Origin: Citrifermentans bemidjiense Bem
GTDB lineage: Bacteria > Desulfobacterota > Desulfuromonadia > Geobacterales > Geobacteraceae
DNA: 64,000 bases
Assembly: GCF_000020725.1 (NCBI RefSeq)
Contig: NC_011146.1
Coordinates: forward strand, 886,001 to 950,000
Direction: 5' to 3'
Shown: positions 26,901-35,698 of the stretch, piece by piece
Layout of the letters: each line of letters starts with the position of its first letter
Position numbering within the stretch: position 1 is the first letter of the stretch
The notes under the pieces: generated by a model
Databases searched by the model: none
Told to the model about the DNA's origin: nothing
Seen by the model: the letters and a program-made list of their open reading frames with translations, nothing else
Translations under genes and position numbers: made by a program

Positions 26901-27542
26901 CTACAGCGACATCAGCGTGAAAGGGGAGGACCAGGCGCCGGGACCGGCGGTCCCTATGCAGCGGGCTATCACGGAGTAGGTCCGGCCAGGGGTACGGTCT
27001 GGAATGGTGATGTGGGTGCCGTGGGCGAAGGTGCCAAAGGGCCTGAAGTTTTCCGAAATGGTCGGATCGGAATCGGTGATGCGGAATTCATAACTGGCGG
27101 CGCCAGGCACCGGCTTCGCGTTGGCTACCAGCGTCCCCGATACTCGCCCATGCTTCACGGTAAGCGCCGGCGCGGGAAGCGGTTGGGAGGAAAGAGGCCG
27201 CTTGGCCTTCACCTGGGCGATGAGTTCGAAACCGGAACTCTGCAAAACCGCAAGGTCGCTCCTGGCGGCCAGTTCCACGTGCTTGGCGATCCTCCCCAAT
27301 ATGACGCAGACCTCGTCTCGGGTCTTGTCCCGGAAGGCGATCTTCAGCGTGTCCCTGGTTTGCGACTCGTCGCGGGCTTTTTGCAATCTGTCTACGCCTT
27401 CGGACAACCGTTGCAGGTCCTGCTCGAACTCTGCGGACCTCTGCTGATAGTGGGGGCTGTTGAACACCGACTCCTTGACCCTGCGCGCCAAGGTGAGGAG
27501 TTCGAAGACGTTCCGGGGAAAGGCGGTCTTTGGCTTGGGCAT
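26901..27542 (-). CDS. Hypothetical protein with C-terminal fibronectin-III-like domain
   Basis: 213 aa. The N-terminal 120 residues are helical (FELLTLARRVKESVFNSP; EFEQDLQRLSEGVDRLQKAR) with no signal peptide. The C-terminal half reads as a fibronectin type III fold (GRVSGTLVANAKPVPGAASY, then EFRITDSDP and TYSVIARCIGTAGPGAWSSP). Proteins of this plan occur in Geobacteraceae without known function. It might be a surface- or structure-binding adaptor, but that is speculation. It precedes the TIGR02594 hydrolase gene on the same strand. Confidence 0.65.
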   Translation of the reverse strand: MPKPKTAFPRNVFELLTLARRVKESVFNSPHYQQRSAEFEQDLQRLSEGVDRLQKARDESQTRDTLKIAFRDKTRDEVCVILGRIAKHVELAARSDLAVLQSSGFELIAQVKAKRPLSSQPLPAPALTVKHGRVSGTLVANAKPVPGAASYEFRITDSDPTISENFRPFGTFAHGTHITIPDRTPGRTYSVIARCIGTAGPGAWSSPFTLMSL

Positions 27543-28062
27543 ACTGACTTTACCTCCGTAAGGTTAATTTCCTCCCGGGCAACGACGACCAGTCTAGTAT
27601 CCACTGTTATGTTTTCAAGTGTCTAATCATTCGAAAGAAATTAATTTAGTGCCGACTCTTTTCAAATGAATGTCAAAACGGTCAAACAACCTCCCTTTTT
27701 CGATGATTGGCCGCGCAAACAAAAAAACAGGTCTATTTTTTTGCCTGAAGGGTTTATTTTTGGCTGGCGCAACCTGCCGGTTTCACAGCGTATTTTCGAC
27801 GCCTCAAAATGCATGATCTTACAAACAAAATGTAAGGTCTTACAAAATGGAAAACGTGTTCAGCAAAACCGGGGAAGAACCGGGCAAAACTCAAGGCTCG
27901 TTCTGAAAGTTGAAGTTTTTGCGATGCGGCGACGAAACTGTGCTGTCAGGCCGCGTGCCGGGGTTAATTTCCCGCATGTAGGGTATCGGAAACGCAAAGA
28001 AGGGGTAGGGAAAAGCGTGGTTAGGGGCACAATTTAAAGAAGATGATCGGGGGAAAATTTTT
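27543..28062. other. Intergenic region, no convincing gene
   Basis: Open frames here have poor codon use and no ribosome-binding site. A short palindrome, CTTACA-AACAAAA-TGTAAG (27818-27836), is followed by a second CTTACAAAATG (27839); it could be an operator. No promoter is clear. Confidence 0.45.
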
Positions 28063-28383
28063 TCAAAAAACAACTCCCAGCGAAACAGCTCGTGCAACGG
28101 CGTGGGAACGGTTGGAGACCTGCAGTTTTCCCGAGGCATTTTGCATATGAAAGGTTACGGTCCGCTCTGATACTCCAAGAATCTGCGAGATCTCCCACGA
28201 CGTCTTTCCTTCGGCCGAGCACCGCAGGCACTCTATTTCCCGGCTGCTCAACTGTAACTGCTTGGGAGATACCTCGTCGGCGTCAAGGACCCGGATGGCC
28301 CCTTCGTGAATGTGAAAGGAGATGGCATGTGCAAACGGAAGGGTGGCGGCGATCTGCCGGCAAATTCGGACTAAGAAGCGGAG
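28063..28383 (-). pseudogene. LuxR-family regulator, C-terminal remnant
   Basis: The minus strand encodes an intact LuxR/GerE DNA-binding domain (LSSREIECLRCSAEGKTSWE, then ISQILGVSERTVTFHMQNAS and NRSHAVARAVSLG) preceded by some 50 residues of a linker or effector domain. An in-frame TGA at 28386-28384 and lack of a recognisable autoinducer-binding domain upstream show that the N-terminal part is lost. A short ORF from an internal start could still make the DNA-binding domain alone. Confidence 0.65.
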
Positions 28384-28843
28384 TCAGCATCCCCATTCAT
28401 GACGCTGAGGGACGAAGGGCCATGTTGAGCCTTGTGTCCAGTCTCCAGGCCGATCTATTATGCCGGGTATCGGGAGAAGTATTGCGGCATTCCCGTCTGC
28501 GACGCCGACCAGCTTCCTGCAGGGGCGCGGTCGGAGCATCTGATCGCCATCGGCGGCCCGGATGATCATTTACTCATGGACCTCTTCGCACAGGGGACTC
28601 CTCTCGAATCCTCGCCGGGATCTACGGCGAAATCGGCAAAGAGCAAATATTGGGCATGATGGTCAAGGTGCCGAGCCGCTATGCATCCGGCCGAAGAGCG
28701 CTTGTGATATCGATAGCAGAGGCCGCTGGAATGGCTAAATACAAGGACCTCAAGGCCACCTTCAGTCCGGCCTTGACCGGCGGCCGGGACCTAATGAGGT
28801 CCGACGCGGTGATTTTCACATCTGTCGTTATCCGCGTCATCCG
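28384..28843. other. Degraded coding-like segment, unassigned
   Basis: Plus-strand frames show coding-type codon use in two blocks in different frames: IYYAGYREKYCGIPVCDADQ and following (28455-28610), and IYGEIGKEQILGMMVKVPSR and following to a TAG at 28845-28847. This resembles a frameshifted gene remnant. I cannot assign either block to a family. Confidence 0.4.
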
Positions 28844-29761
28844 CTAGATCCGTGTGCGACCGCCGTCCGAAAGGCGGAACTTCGAGATATCCCGTAGCGG
28901 TGGCGCGCCGAAGAGGCGGTTATACTCGCGGCTGAACTGGGAAGGGCTCTCGTAGCCTACTTGAAACGCGGCGGTTGCCGCATCCAGCGACTCTGCCAGC
29001 ATTAGGCGCCTGGCCTCATGCAGGCGCAGATGCTTTTGGTACTGCAAGGGGCTTAAGGCGGTCATGGACCGGAAATGGTTATGAAAGGATGAGGTGCTCA
29101 TGCGTGCCTGGGAAGCGAGCTCTTCGATGCGAAGCTGTTGCTTGAAGTTGCTCTTCAGCCATCCGATCGCCCGCGCTATCTGCTGACTCTGGCTTCCTGC
29201 CATTGCTATCTGGCGCAAACGCGCGCCCTGTTCCCCCACAAGCAAGCGGTAGGTGATCTCCTTTTGAATGATCGGCGCAAGGATCGGAATGTCATGTTCT
29301 TCGTCAAGTAGGTCGATCAGGCGTTGAAAGGCGGTGAGCAGCGGCAAGGTGACTTCGCTGGTCGCCATGCCATGCAGGGATTGCTGCTGACGATGATGAA
29401 GGAAATTGTCATCCAATAACAGTTGAGAGACCTCGTGTATGTCGAACTTCAACTGTAGCCCCAGCAGAGGCCTTTCTTTGGTTGCTTCTACGACCTGGAC
29501 GAAAGTGGGCAGGTCCACCGACGTGATCAAGTAATGGTGATCGTCATACACATGCGTTTCGCTGCCAACCAGCACGCGCTTTGAGCCCTGCACGACCATG
29601 CAGATGCTGGGCTCGTACACCACGCTCATAGGTTCCGTCAGTTCGTCCTGCCGGAATATCCCCAATCTGGGTACCGACGTTTGGCCTAGAATCCCGTTGT
29701 TCGTCCATCGGGCAATGCTCTCTCTCAAAGCTTCGCGCGCCGCTTTTGTCCCGCCCTCCAT
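28844..29761 (-). CDS. AraC-family regulator with AraC_N domain (YqhC-like)
   Basis: 305 aa from ATG 29761 (TTAGGAGTGATC upstream). The N-terminal domain is AraC_N type (MSVVYEPSICMVVQGSKRVL, then YDDHHYLITSVDLPTFVQV), and the C-terminal double HTH reads IEELASQARMSTSSFHNHFR and QVGYESPSQFSREYNRLFG. It is divergent from a YqhD-type alcohol dehydrogenase, exactly the relation of E. coli yqhC to yqhD, where the regulator activates the reductase in response to aldehydes. Two 9-bp direct repeats 21 bp apart in the shared intergenic region are a likely binding site. Confidence 0.9.
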   Translation of the reverse strand: MEGGTKAAREALRESIARWTNNGILGQTSVPRLGIFRQDELTEPMSVVYEPSICMVVQGSKRVLVGSETHVYDDHHYLITSVDLPTFVQVVEATKERPLLGLQLKFDIHEVSQLLLDDNFLHHRQQQSLHGMATSEVTLPLLTAFQRLIDLLDEEHDIPILAPIIQKEITYRLLVGEQGARLRQIAMAGSQSQQIARAIGWLKSNFKQQLRIEELASQARMSTSSFHNHFRSMTALSPLQYQKHLRLHEARRLMLAESLDAATAAFQVGYESPSQFSREYNRLFGAPPLRDISKFRLSDGGRTRI

Positions 29762-29862
29762 GATCACTCCTAATTCCTTGTTTGCACGGGCGATTGCCAG
29801 CAATCGCCTCACTCGTATCATAACAAGCGACCTTTTCCATTACAACATTTGTCATTCGCTTT

Positions 29863-29892
29863 GTAGGATCAGGCAAGAAACCCGTAGGATCA
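29863..29892. promoter_or_regulatory. Putative AraC/YqhC-type operator (direct repeats)
   Basis: GTAGGATCA occurs at 29863-29871 and 29884-29892. The repeats have the same orientation, and their starts are 21 bp (two helical turns) apart, as in araI-type sites. TACTAT at 29921-29926 downstream could be the -10 for yqhD. Confidence 0.5.
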
Positions 29893-29980
29893 TTCTACCG
29901 GTCTCTCCGATGTGGGGGGTACTATGCCTACAGGATTCGAAAAAGCTTCTAAACCAAACAATTGTCCCACGGAGGTTCAC

Positions 29981-31168
29981 GTGCAATTCGAGTATTACAA
30001 TCCAACCCGTTTAATCTTTGCTGCCGGGGCGCTCGCACGTCTAGGAGAGATCGCCGGCCGGCATGGCAAACGCGCCCTGCTGGTTACCGGCGGCGGTAGT
30101 GTCAAGCGCAACGGTGTCTTTGATCGCGCAGTCGCCAGCCTGAAGCTTGCCGGCGTTTCAGCGGTGGAATGTTCCGGCGTCGAGCCCAATCCGCGAATCA
30201 GTACCGTCAGGCGCGGTGCGAAAATCGCACGGGAGAACGGATGCGATGTGATCATCGCCCTGGGCGGCGGCAGCACTATGGACGCAGCGAAAGTCATGGC
30301 TGCCGCGTTTTATTATGACGGCGATCCCTGGGATATGATCTTCCACGGCCAGCCTGATCCTTATGTCCCGACCCGTGCGCTGCCCGTCATCACGGTGCCT
30401 ACCTTGGCGGCCACCGGCTCCGAGATGAATATGGGTGCGGTCATTTCGAACGAGGAGACCAGGGAAAAGTCCTTTGTCAGCACAGAATGCCTGTATCCAG
30501 CGGTTGCCCTCGTTGACCCCGAACTCACCATGAGTGTGCCTAAGGATCAGACTGCCTATGGGATCTGCGACCTGATCACCCATGTGACCGAAGGTTACTT
30601 CAACGGTGTCGACGGCACCCCCATTCAGGACCGGTTCGCCGAAGGCGTCATCCTCACAGCCATGCAGTGGGGTCCCAAAGCTATTGCCGACGGGAGTGAT
30701 CTGGAAGCGCGGGCCCAGGTTCAATGGGCTTCCATTGTCGCCCTCAACGGCTGGGTTAACGCAGGGACCAACGGCGGGTTCCCCGTGCACATGATCGAGC
30801 ATACCCTGTCCGCCTATCACGACATCACCCACGGGGCAGGTCTGGCCGTGGTCAATCCTTCCTGGATGCGTTTTGCCGCGAGACACAGGCCGGAAAAGTT
30901 CGTGCAGTTTGCCGAACGCATCTTCGGCCTGCAGCCGGCGAGACCGGATGACCTTGCGTGTGCCATGGAAGGAATCGACCGCTTTGAAGCGTTTCTGCGC
31001 TCCACCGGCTGCCCGACCCGCCTTTCAGAGCTGAAGATTGGGGATGCTCTGCTGGCAGAGTATGCCAGGGAAACGGTCCGTATCATTCATGATGACCAGG
31101 GGCGTTTGCCGGGGTGGCCCCCGATGAGCGAGTCGGACATTGTCGATGTGCTGCAGTCGGCGCTGTGA
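29981..31168 (+). CDS. yqhD: Iron-containing-type alcohol dehydrogenase, YqhD-like aldehyde reductase
   Basis: 395 aa. The N-terminal Rossmann-like domain has GGGS (95-98), and a helical metal-binding domain follows. Predicted metal ligands D197, H201, H270 and H284 have the same spacing (4, 69, 14) as the zinc ligands of E. coli YqhD, an NADPH-dependent reductase of toxic aldehydes. Start GTG 29981 with GGAGG six bases upstream; the frame is open further upstream without a better site. It is first of a plus-strand accessory operon and divergent from the AraC regulator. Confidence 0.9.
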   Translation: MQFEYYNPTRLIFAAGALARLGEIAGRHGKRALLVTGGGSVKRNGVFDRAVASLKLAGVSAVECSGVEPNPRISTVRRGAKIARENGCDVIIALGGGSTMDAAKVMAAAFYYDGDPWDMIFHGQPDPYVPTRALPVITVPTLAATGSEMNMGAVISNEETREKSFVSTECLYPAVALVDPELTMSVPKDQTAYGICDLITHVTEGYFNGVDGTPIQDRFAEGVILTAMQWGPKAIADGSDLEARAQVQWASIVALNGWVNAGTNGGFPVHMIEHTLSAYHDITHGAGLAVVNPSWMRFAARHRPEKFVQFAERIFGLQPARPDDLACAMEGIDRFEAFLRSTGCPTRLSELKIGDALLAEYARETVRIIHDDQGRLPGWPPMSESDIVDVLQSAL

Positions 31169-31185
31169 TATTTCCCGAGGAATTG

Positions 31186-32403
31186 TTGTCGGACGGCCAT
31201 GAGGATGCAGTTATTGCCGGGTGGCGGATGTGGAGTGCAGTTGGCTCGATGTCGCTGTGTGTGGCAATGCTTATCGCTTCGGAGTTCATGCCGGTCAGCC
31301 TGCTGACACCGATTGCAGCCGATCTGGGTGCGACTGCCGGAATGGCGGGCCAAGCCATCTCCATTTCGGGTCTCTTCGCAGTGGTAACCAGCTTGTTCAT
31401 CGCAACCATCGCAGGGCGCATAGATCGCCGCCATTTGCTGATGGGGTTGACGGGTCTGATGTTGGCTTCGTTGATACTGATCGCGGAGGCCTCAAGCTTT
31501 GGCATGCTGATGATTGCCCGCGCGGTTCTGGGTATGGTGGTCGGTGGATTTTGGGCGCTGGCCACGGCAACGATTATGCGCCTGGTTCCGAAGGACGCAG
31601 TCCCCAAGACGTTGGGGGCCATGTACACGGGCAACGCTTTAGCCACCACCTTTGCCGCGCCCATCGGCAGCTACCTCGGAGGCATCATCGGCTGGCGCGG
31701 CGTCTTCTGGGCGCTTGTGCCCATAGTAGTGCTGAATCTGATCTGGCAATGGATAAGCCTGCCGTCCATGCCTCCACAAACCGCTAACCCTGTTGGTAAA
31801 GTCTTTGGCCTGTTGCAACGACGCAATGTCGCCTTCGCCATGGCGGGCGTAATGCTCTCCTTTGCCGGCGCCTTCGGCGTATTCACCTATATGCGGCCCT
31901 TTCTTGAAGCTTACACACGGGTAAGCGTGCCCCAACTGTCTCTGCTCTTGCTTGCGATGGGAGGGGCTGGATTTGTCGGCACATACGGAGCCACAGCACT
32001 GCTTGAGCGTCATCTTTACTCGTTGCTCAGGTTGTTACCCCTGGCACTAGGTGTGGTGACGATTGGCCTGCTGTCGGTTGGACATGTTCTATGGGGAGTC
32101 GCGGCCATGCTGATTGCCTGGGGGACACTGAACTCGGCCATTCCGGTGTCGTGGTCCGCCTGGCTGGCTAAAGGTATCAGCGACGAACCGGAAAGCGGCG
32201 GCGGGTTGATCGTGGCAGCGATTCAGCTCTCGATCATGCTGGGGGCAGCGTTCGGCGGTTTGCTCCTGGACCATATTTCGATTGCGGCAACGCTGATCGG
32301 TGGCGCAGTTCTTCTCGTTCTTGCGTCGCTGATAATCGGTAATGGCGACCGCATCAGATCAAGCGTAGGAGCAAACGGGCAGGCGGTTAATCCTCTCCGT
32401 TAG
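31186..32403 (+). CDS. MFS transporter (AraJ/YdhP-like drug efflux)
   Basis: About 405 aa with 12 hydrophobic helices. The start SLCVAMLIASEFMPVSLLTP, then IAADLGATAGMAGQAISISG is typical of the DHA1 sugar-efflux/AraJ group, and the loop 2-3 motif reads AGRIDRRHLLMG. No ATG fits well. TTG 31186 (or 31183) just after CCGAGGAA gives the family's usual N-terminus, and ATG 31228 would cut into the first helix. It lies 17 bases after yqhD, hence the same operon. It probably exports small toxic organic compounds; substrate unknown. Confidence 0.85.
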   Translation: MSDGHEDAVIAGWRMWSAVGSMSLCVAMLIASEFMPVSLLTPIAADLGATAGMAGQAISISGLFAVVTSLFIATIAGRIDRRHLLMGLTGLMLASLILIAEASSFGMLMIARAVLGMVVGGFWALATATIMRLVPKDAVPKTLGAMYTGNALATTFAAPIGSYLGGIIGWRGVFWALVPIVVLNLIWQWISLPSMPPQTANPVGKVFGLLQRRNVAFAMAGVMLSFAGAFGVFTYMRPFLEAYTRVSVPQLSLLLLAMGGAGFVGTYGATALLERHLYSLLRLLPLALGVVTIGLLSVGHVLWGVAAMLIAWGTLNSAIPVSWSAWLAKGISDEPESGGGLIVAAIQLSIMLGAAFGGLLLDHISIAATLIGGAVLLVLASLIIGNGDRIRSSVGANGQAVNPLR

Positions 32404-32464
32404 CGGCATGTTCACCGGACAAAAGTGAACATCACGAAATACACCCCTATTAAAGGAGTTCGGA

Positions 32465-33535
32465 ATGAATAAAACAGGCTTTGTCAGTGGTGCCTTCCGC
32501 ATCCTCACTGCGATGACACTAGGCTTGGCTTTGTCCGTGGCTGGCGCCGGCGCAACATCCGCGGCAGGCATGCCCAAGGGAGCTGATAACTTCTACAGAA
32601 GTAAGGAGGTAACCATGGAAAAAGTTACTTTCAAAAATCAGTACAACATGAAAGTTGCGGGCAATCTGTTTGTTCCCAAGGAGTTGAAGCAGAGCAGCAA
32701 ATATCCTGCGCTTGTAGTCGGACATCCTATGGGTGCAGTAAAAGAACAAAGTGCGAACATGTATGCGGCAAAAATGGCTGAACGGGGCTTCGTCACCTTG
32801 TCCTTGGATCTATCTTTTTGGGGAGAGAGTGAAGGTCAGCCACGCAACGCCGTCGCACCGGAGATTTACGCCGAGGATTTCAGCGCAGCGGTGGATTTCC
32901 TGGGCACCCGGCCATTTGTTGACAGAGAACGGATCGGGGCCATCGGGATCTGTGGCAGCGGGAGCTTTGTCATCAGCGCTGCCAAGATTGACCCGCGAAT
33001 GAAAGCCATTGCGACCGTCAGCATGTACGATATGGGCGCGGCCAACCGTAATGCCCTGAAGCACTCGATGACCCTTGAGCAGCGGAAGCAGGTCATCGCA
33101 GAGGCTGCGGCGCAACGCTACATCGAGTTCACCGGCGGTGAAACCAAGTACACCGGCGGGACGGTGCTTGAGCTGAAGGAAGATACCCACCCCATCCAGC
33201 GCGAATTCTTTGATTTCTACCGCACCCCTAGAGGCGAGTTCACGCCTAAAGGCTCGTCGCCTGAACTTACGACGCGCCCGACGCTGACCAGTAACGTGAA
33301 GTTCATGAATTTCTACCCCTTCAATGACATAGAGACGATTTCTCCTCGCCCCATGCTTTTCATCACGGGCGAAAACGCCCATTCCAGAGAGTTCAGCGAG
33401 GACGCCTACAAACTGGCGGCAGAGCCGAAGGAACTCTACATAGTGCCCGGCGCGGGCCATGTGGACCTGTACGACAGAGTGAATTACATTCCCTTTGACA
33501 AACTCGCGTCCTTTTTCACCAAGTCTCTAAAATAG
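32465..33535 (+). CDS. Secreted alpha/beta hydrolase, dienelactone-hydrolase-like
   Basis: 356 aa with a Sec signal peptide (MNKTGFVSGAFRILTAMTLG, then LALSVAGAGATSAAG). The alpha/beta-hydrolase core shows the oxyanion strand ALVVGHPMGAVKEQ and the nucleophile elbow GICGSGSF (C163 or S165; dienelactone hydrolases use Cys in GYCLGG). The catalytic acid region is MLFITGEN and the His is in GAGHVDLYD. AAAGGAG precedes the ATG. A second internal methionine (MEKVTFKNQYNM, with AAGGAGG just upstream at 32604-32610) could give a cytoplasmic form. It lies within the yqhD accessory module. Substrate unknown. Confidence 0.82.
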   Translation: MNKTGFVSGAFRILTAMTLGLALSVAGAGATSAAGMPKGADNFYRSKEVTMEKVTFKNQYNMKVAGNLFVPKELKQSSKYPALVVGHPMGAVKEQSANMYAAKMAERGFVTLSLDLSFWGESEGQPRNAVAPEIYAEDFSAAVDFLGTRPFVDRERIGAIGICGSGSFVISAAKIDPRMKAIATVSMYDMGAANRNALKHSMTLEQRKQVIAEAAAQRYIEFTGGETKYTGGTVLELKEDTHPIQREFFDFYRTPRGEFTPKGSSPELTTRPTLTSNVKFMNFYPFNDIETISPRPMLFITGENAHSREFSEDAYKLAAEPKELYIVPGAGHVDLYDRVNYIPFDKLASFFTKSLK

Positions 33536-33547
33536 GGCGTAAGCGTC

Positions 33548-33649
33548 ATGGAGGCACAGACCATGGACGATCATCAGGCGCTGAGCGCACGCCAGCAAAG
33601 TATGGTTCCGATTGCAGCCCTGTGGCCAAATAGATATGACCGGTCTTAA
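33548..33649 (+). pseudogene. Carboxymuconolactone decarboxylase-like fragment
   Basis: A 33-codon frame reads MEAQTMDDHQALSARQQSMV, then PIAALWPNRYDRS and TAA. LSARQQSMVPIAAL is the opening of CMD/AhpD-like proteins, which normally continue for about 100 residues; the rest is missing here. It appears to be a truncated gene of the yqhD module. Confidence 0.6.
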
Positions 33650-33687
33650 CCGGTAACGACCGGAAAAATTGAGAAAAGGATACTGAT

Positions 33688-34227
33688 ATGGCGAAAAGAA
33701 TAGTGGTATTGGCTGGCAGCCCCCGGAAGGGGGGAAACTCCGATCTTCTCTGCGAGCAGTTCATGCTTGGAGCGACAGAGGCAGGACACGAAGTGGAACG
33801 GATCTCCATACGCGACTCGAAGATCAATTACTGTACCGCCTGCGGCGTCTGTCAGGGCAATGGCGGCGCCTGTATGCATAAGGACGACATGGCGGATATC
33901 CTGGACAAGATGATACGTGCAGACGTCATCGTCATGGCTACACCGGTCTATTTTTATACCATGAACGGCCAGATGAAGACCTTGATCGACCGAACCTATG
34001 CACGGTACACGGGTATCAACAACAAGGATTTTTATTTCATCATGACGGCCGCCGTCACAGGGAAAGAACTGCTGGACCGGACTCTTGAGTCACTCAGGGG
34101 GTTCACCTCCTGCCTTGACGGCGCCAAAGAAAAAGGCGTCATCTATGGTACCGGTGCCTGGAATAAAGGGGACATAAAAAAGAGTCCGGCGATGGCGCAG
34201 GCATATGAAATGGGTAAAAAGGCATAG
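33688..34227 (+). CDS. Flavodoxin-fold NAD(P)H-dependent FMN reductase
   Basis: 179 aa. The FMN phosphate loop is GSPRKGGNSD, then comes the Cys-rich loop YCTACGVCQGNGGAC and the second FMN loop TPVYFYTMNGQMKTLIDR. This is the iron-sulfur-flavoprotein-like/NADPH-dependent FMN reductase group (FMN_red). The four Cys are fewer than the full cluster ligand set of ISF proteins, so a bound Fe-S cluster is uncertain. AAAAGGAT precedes the ATG. It is in the yqhD module and probably supplies quinone or other electrophile reduction. Confidence 0.88.
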   Translation: MAKRIVVLAGSPRKGGNSDLLCEQFMLGATEAGHEVERISIRDSKINYCTACGVCQGNGGACMHKDDMADILDKMIRADVIVMATPVYFYTMNGQMKTLIDRTYARYTGINNKDFYFIMTAAVTGKELLDRTLESLRGFTSCLDGAKEKGVIYGTGAWNKGDIKKSPAMAQAYEMGKKA

Positions 34228-34241
34228 GACCGGCTGACCGG

Positions 34242-35348
34242 ATGAAACCAATCGTGCTTTATACTTTGATTGCAGGAGTTGTTATCGTCATGGCCTGTAC
34301 CCTATTGAAAAAGAACAGTTCCGCCCAGACTCGCTCATCCCTGTCGTTGGAAAGCGAGCTGCAAAAACCGGTCATGGTCACCAAAGGCGGGCGGCTTGAT
34401 TCTGCCCGCATCATGTGGGATTTCTTCTTCAACAAGCCTGCGAATACGCGCCCGTCCGGGGAAATCCCGGTACAGGCAGTGACCCAAAAAGAGTTGCTGG
34501 CTGTTCCTGACAATACGGTCTGCCGGCTGGGGCACTCAACCGTCCTGCTGAAGCTGCATGGTGCCTTCTGGCTGACCGACCCGATGTTTTCGGAGCGGGC
34601 GTCGCCGATACAGTTCGCAGGACCGGACCGGTTCCACGAGCCGCCGATCAGCATCGACGAGCTGCCGCCGATCAAAGCGGTGATCATATCTCACGACCAT
34701 TACGATCATCTGGACCATGCATCCATCATGAAGCTGGCCGGCAAGGTTGAGTATTTCCTGACGCCGCTTGGCGTTGGCGACATCCTTGTCGAATGGGGTG
34801 TGCCGGCTGCCAAGGTGCGGCAACTGGACTGGTGGCAGGAAACTGAAGTCGGCGGCGTCCGTTTTGCCGCCACGCCGGCGCGACACTTTTCCGGTCGCAC
34901 TCTGTTCGATAAGAATCAGACCCAATGGGCTTCGTGGGTAATTCTTGCTGCCGATCAGCGTGTGTTCTTTAGCGGCGATTCAGGCTACTTTGGCGGGTTC
35001 AAAAGCATCGGCGAGAAGTACGGCCCCTTTGATCTGACCCTGCTGGAAACCGGTGCCTACGATGCCAACTGGCCGGAAGTCCATATGAAACCCGAAGAAA
35101 CCGTCCAGGCCCACATCGATCTGAAAGGGAGGAGCCTGCTCCCCATCCACAACGGCACTTTCGATCTCTCCATGCACTCCTGGCATGAGCCTTTGGACAG
35201 AATAGTCGCCCTGGGCACTGGCCGGGGTATTCCGGTAATGACGCCGCTGATGGGCGAACCGGTCAGCATACACGAAGTAAAGCATGTCCGGCGCTGGTGG
35301 GAAGATGTGGACGGACGGAAAGAAACCGAGCGCGTGCTGAACAAGTGA
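34242..35348 (+). CDS. MBL-fold hydrolase lipoprotein (RomA/NAPE-PLD-like)
   Basis: 368 aa. The N-terminus MKPIVLYTLIAGVVIVMAC is a lipoprotein-type signal with Cys19. The metallo-beta-lactamase core has SHDHYDHLDH (H151, H153, D155, H156), LRHF-type ARHFSGR, FSGDSGYF and the final IHNGTFDLSMH. The arrangement matches the UlaG/RomA/NAPE-PLD branch (Lactamase_B_2). It lies 14 bases after the FMN reductase gene and is the last gene of the accessory module. In enterics RomA is linked to multidrug-resistance regulation; the reaction is unknown. Confidence 0.88.
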   Translation: MKPIVLYTLIAGVVIVMACTLLKKNSSAQTRSSLSLESELQKPVMVTKGGRLDSARIMWDFFFNKPANTRPSGEIPVQAVTQKELLAVPDNTVCRLGHSTVLLKLHGAFWLTDPMFSERASPIQFAGPDRFHEPPISIDELPPIKAVIISHDHYDHLDHASIMKLAGKVEYFLTPLGVGDILVEWGVPAAKVRQLDWWQETEVGGVRFAATPARHFSGRTLFDKNQTQWASWVILAADQRVFFSGDSGYFGGFKSIGEKYGPFDLTLLETGAYDANWPEVHMKPEETVQAHIDLKGRSLLPIHNGTFDLSMHSWHEPLDRIVALGTGRGIPVMTPLMGEPVSIHEVKHVRRWWEDVDGRKETERVLNK

Positions 35349-35363
35349 CTTCTTACCCAGCAG

Positions 35364-35424
35364 TCTCCCCTCCCTTGACCACCTACCCCCACCCCTAGCC
35401 CCCTCCCGCAAGGGGAGGGGGGAC
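35364..35424. repeat. G/C-rich intergenic repeat
   Basis: CTCCCCTCCCTTGACCACCT followed by CCCTCCCGCAAGGGGAGGGG. Same family as 2845-2955, with a shortened left arm. Confidence 0.7.
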
Positions 35425-35458
35425 TAAGAGCGGCTTTCCACGGAATTTCAGCGATGAA

Positions 35459-35485
35459 CCTCCCGAGAGGGAGGGGGCTTTTTTC
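35459..35485 (+). terminator. Terminator of the yqhD module
   Basis: CCTCCC-GAGA-GGGAGG followed by GGGCTTTTTT, about 110 bases after the MBL gene. Confidence 0.65.
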
Positions 35486-35698
35486 TGCTTCCTAACCCAT
35501 TTTCTGCAGACTCCGAAATAGCTTGCCGAACCTTTTCCCTCCCCGCTATATCCCGCATCGACCTCATTTCCAGATTCCCCCGTTTTTAGCGGCCAACGGT
35601 TGACGGCGCACCCGGGCCAACTATACTAGTTAAATTATTTTAATGCAGACTGGACGGGAGGTGCAGTCCTTATTATTTCAAACAGCAACGGGGCGAAC
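35486..35698. other. Intergenic region before the methyltransferase
   Basis: Together with 35349-35485 this makes about 350 bases without a supported gene. AT-rich promoter-like sequence (ACTATACTAGTTAAATTATTTT) is centred at 35630. No other element was recognised. Confidence 0.45.

Noticed and set aside
27666..28037. 123-codon plus-strand frame
   Set aside because: No ribosome-binding site, poor codon use, Arg/Lys/Gln-rich random-looking product, and it overlaps operator-like repeats.
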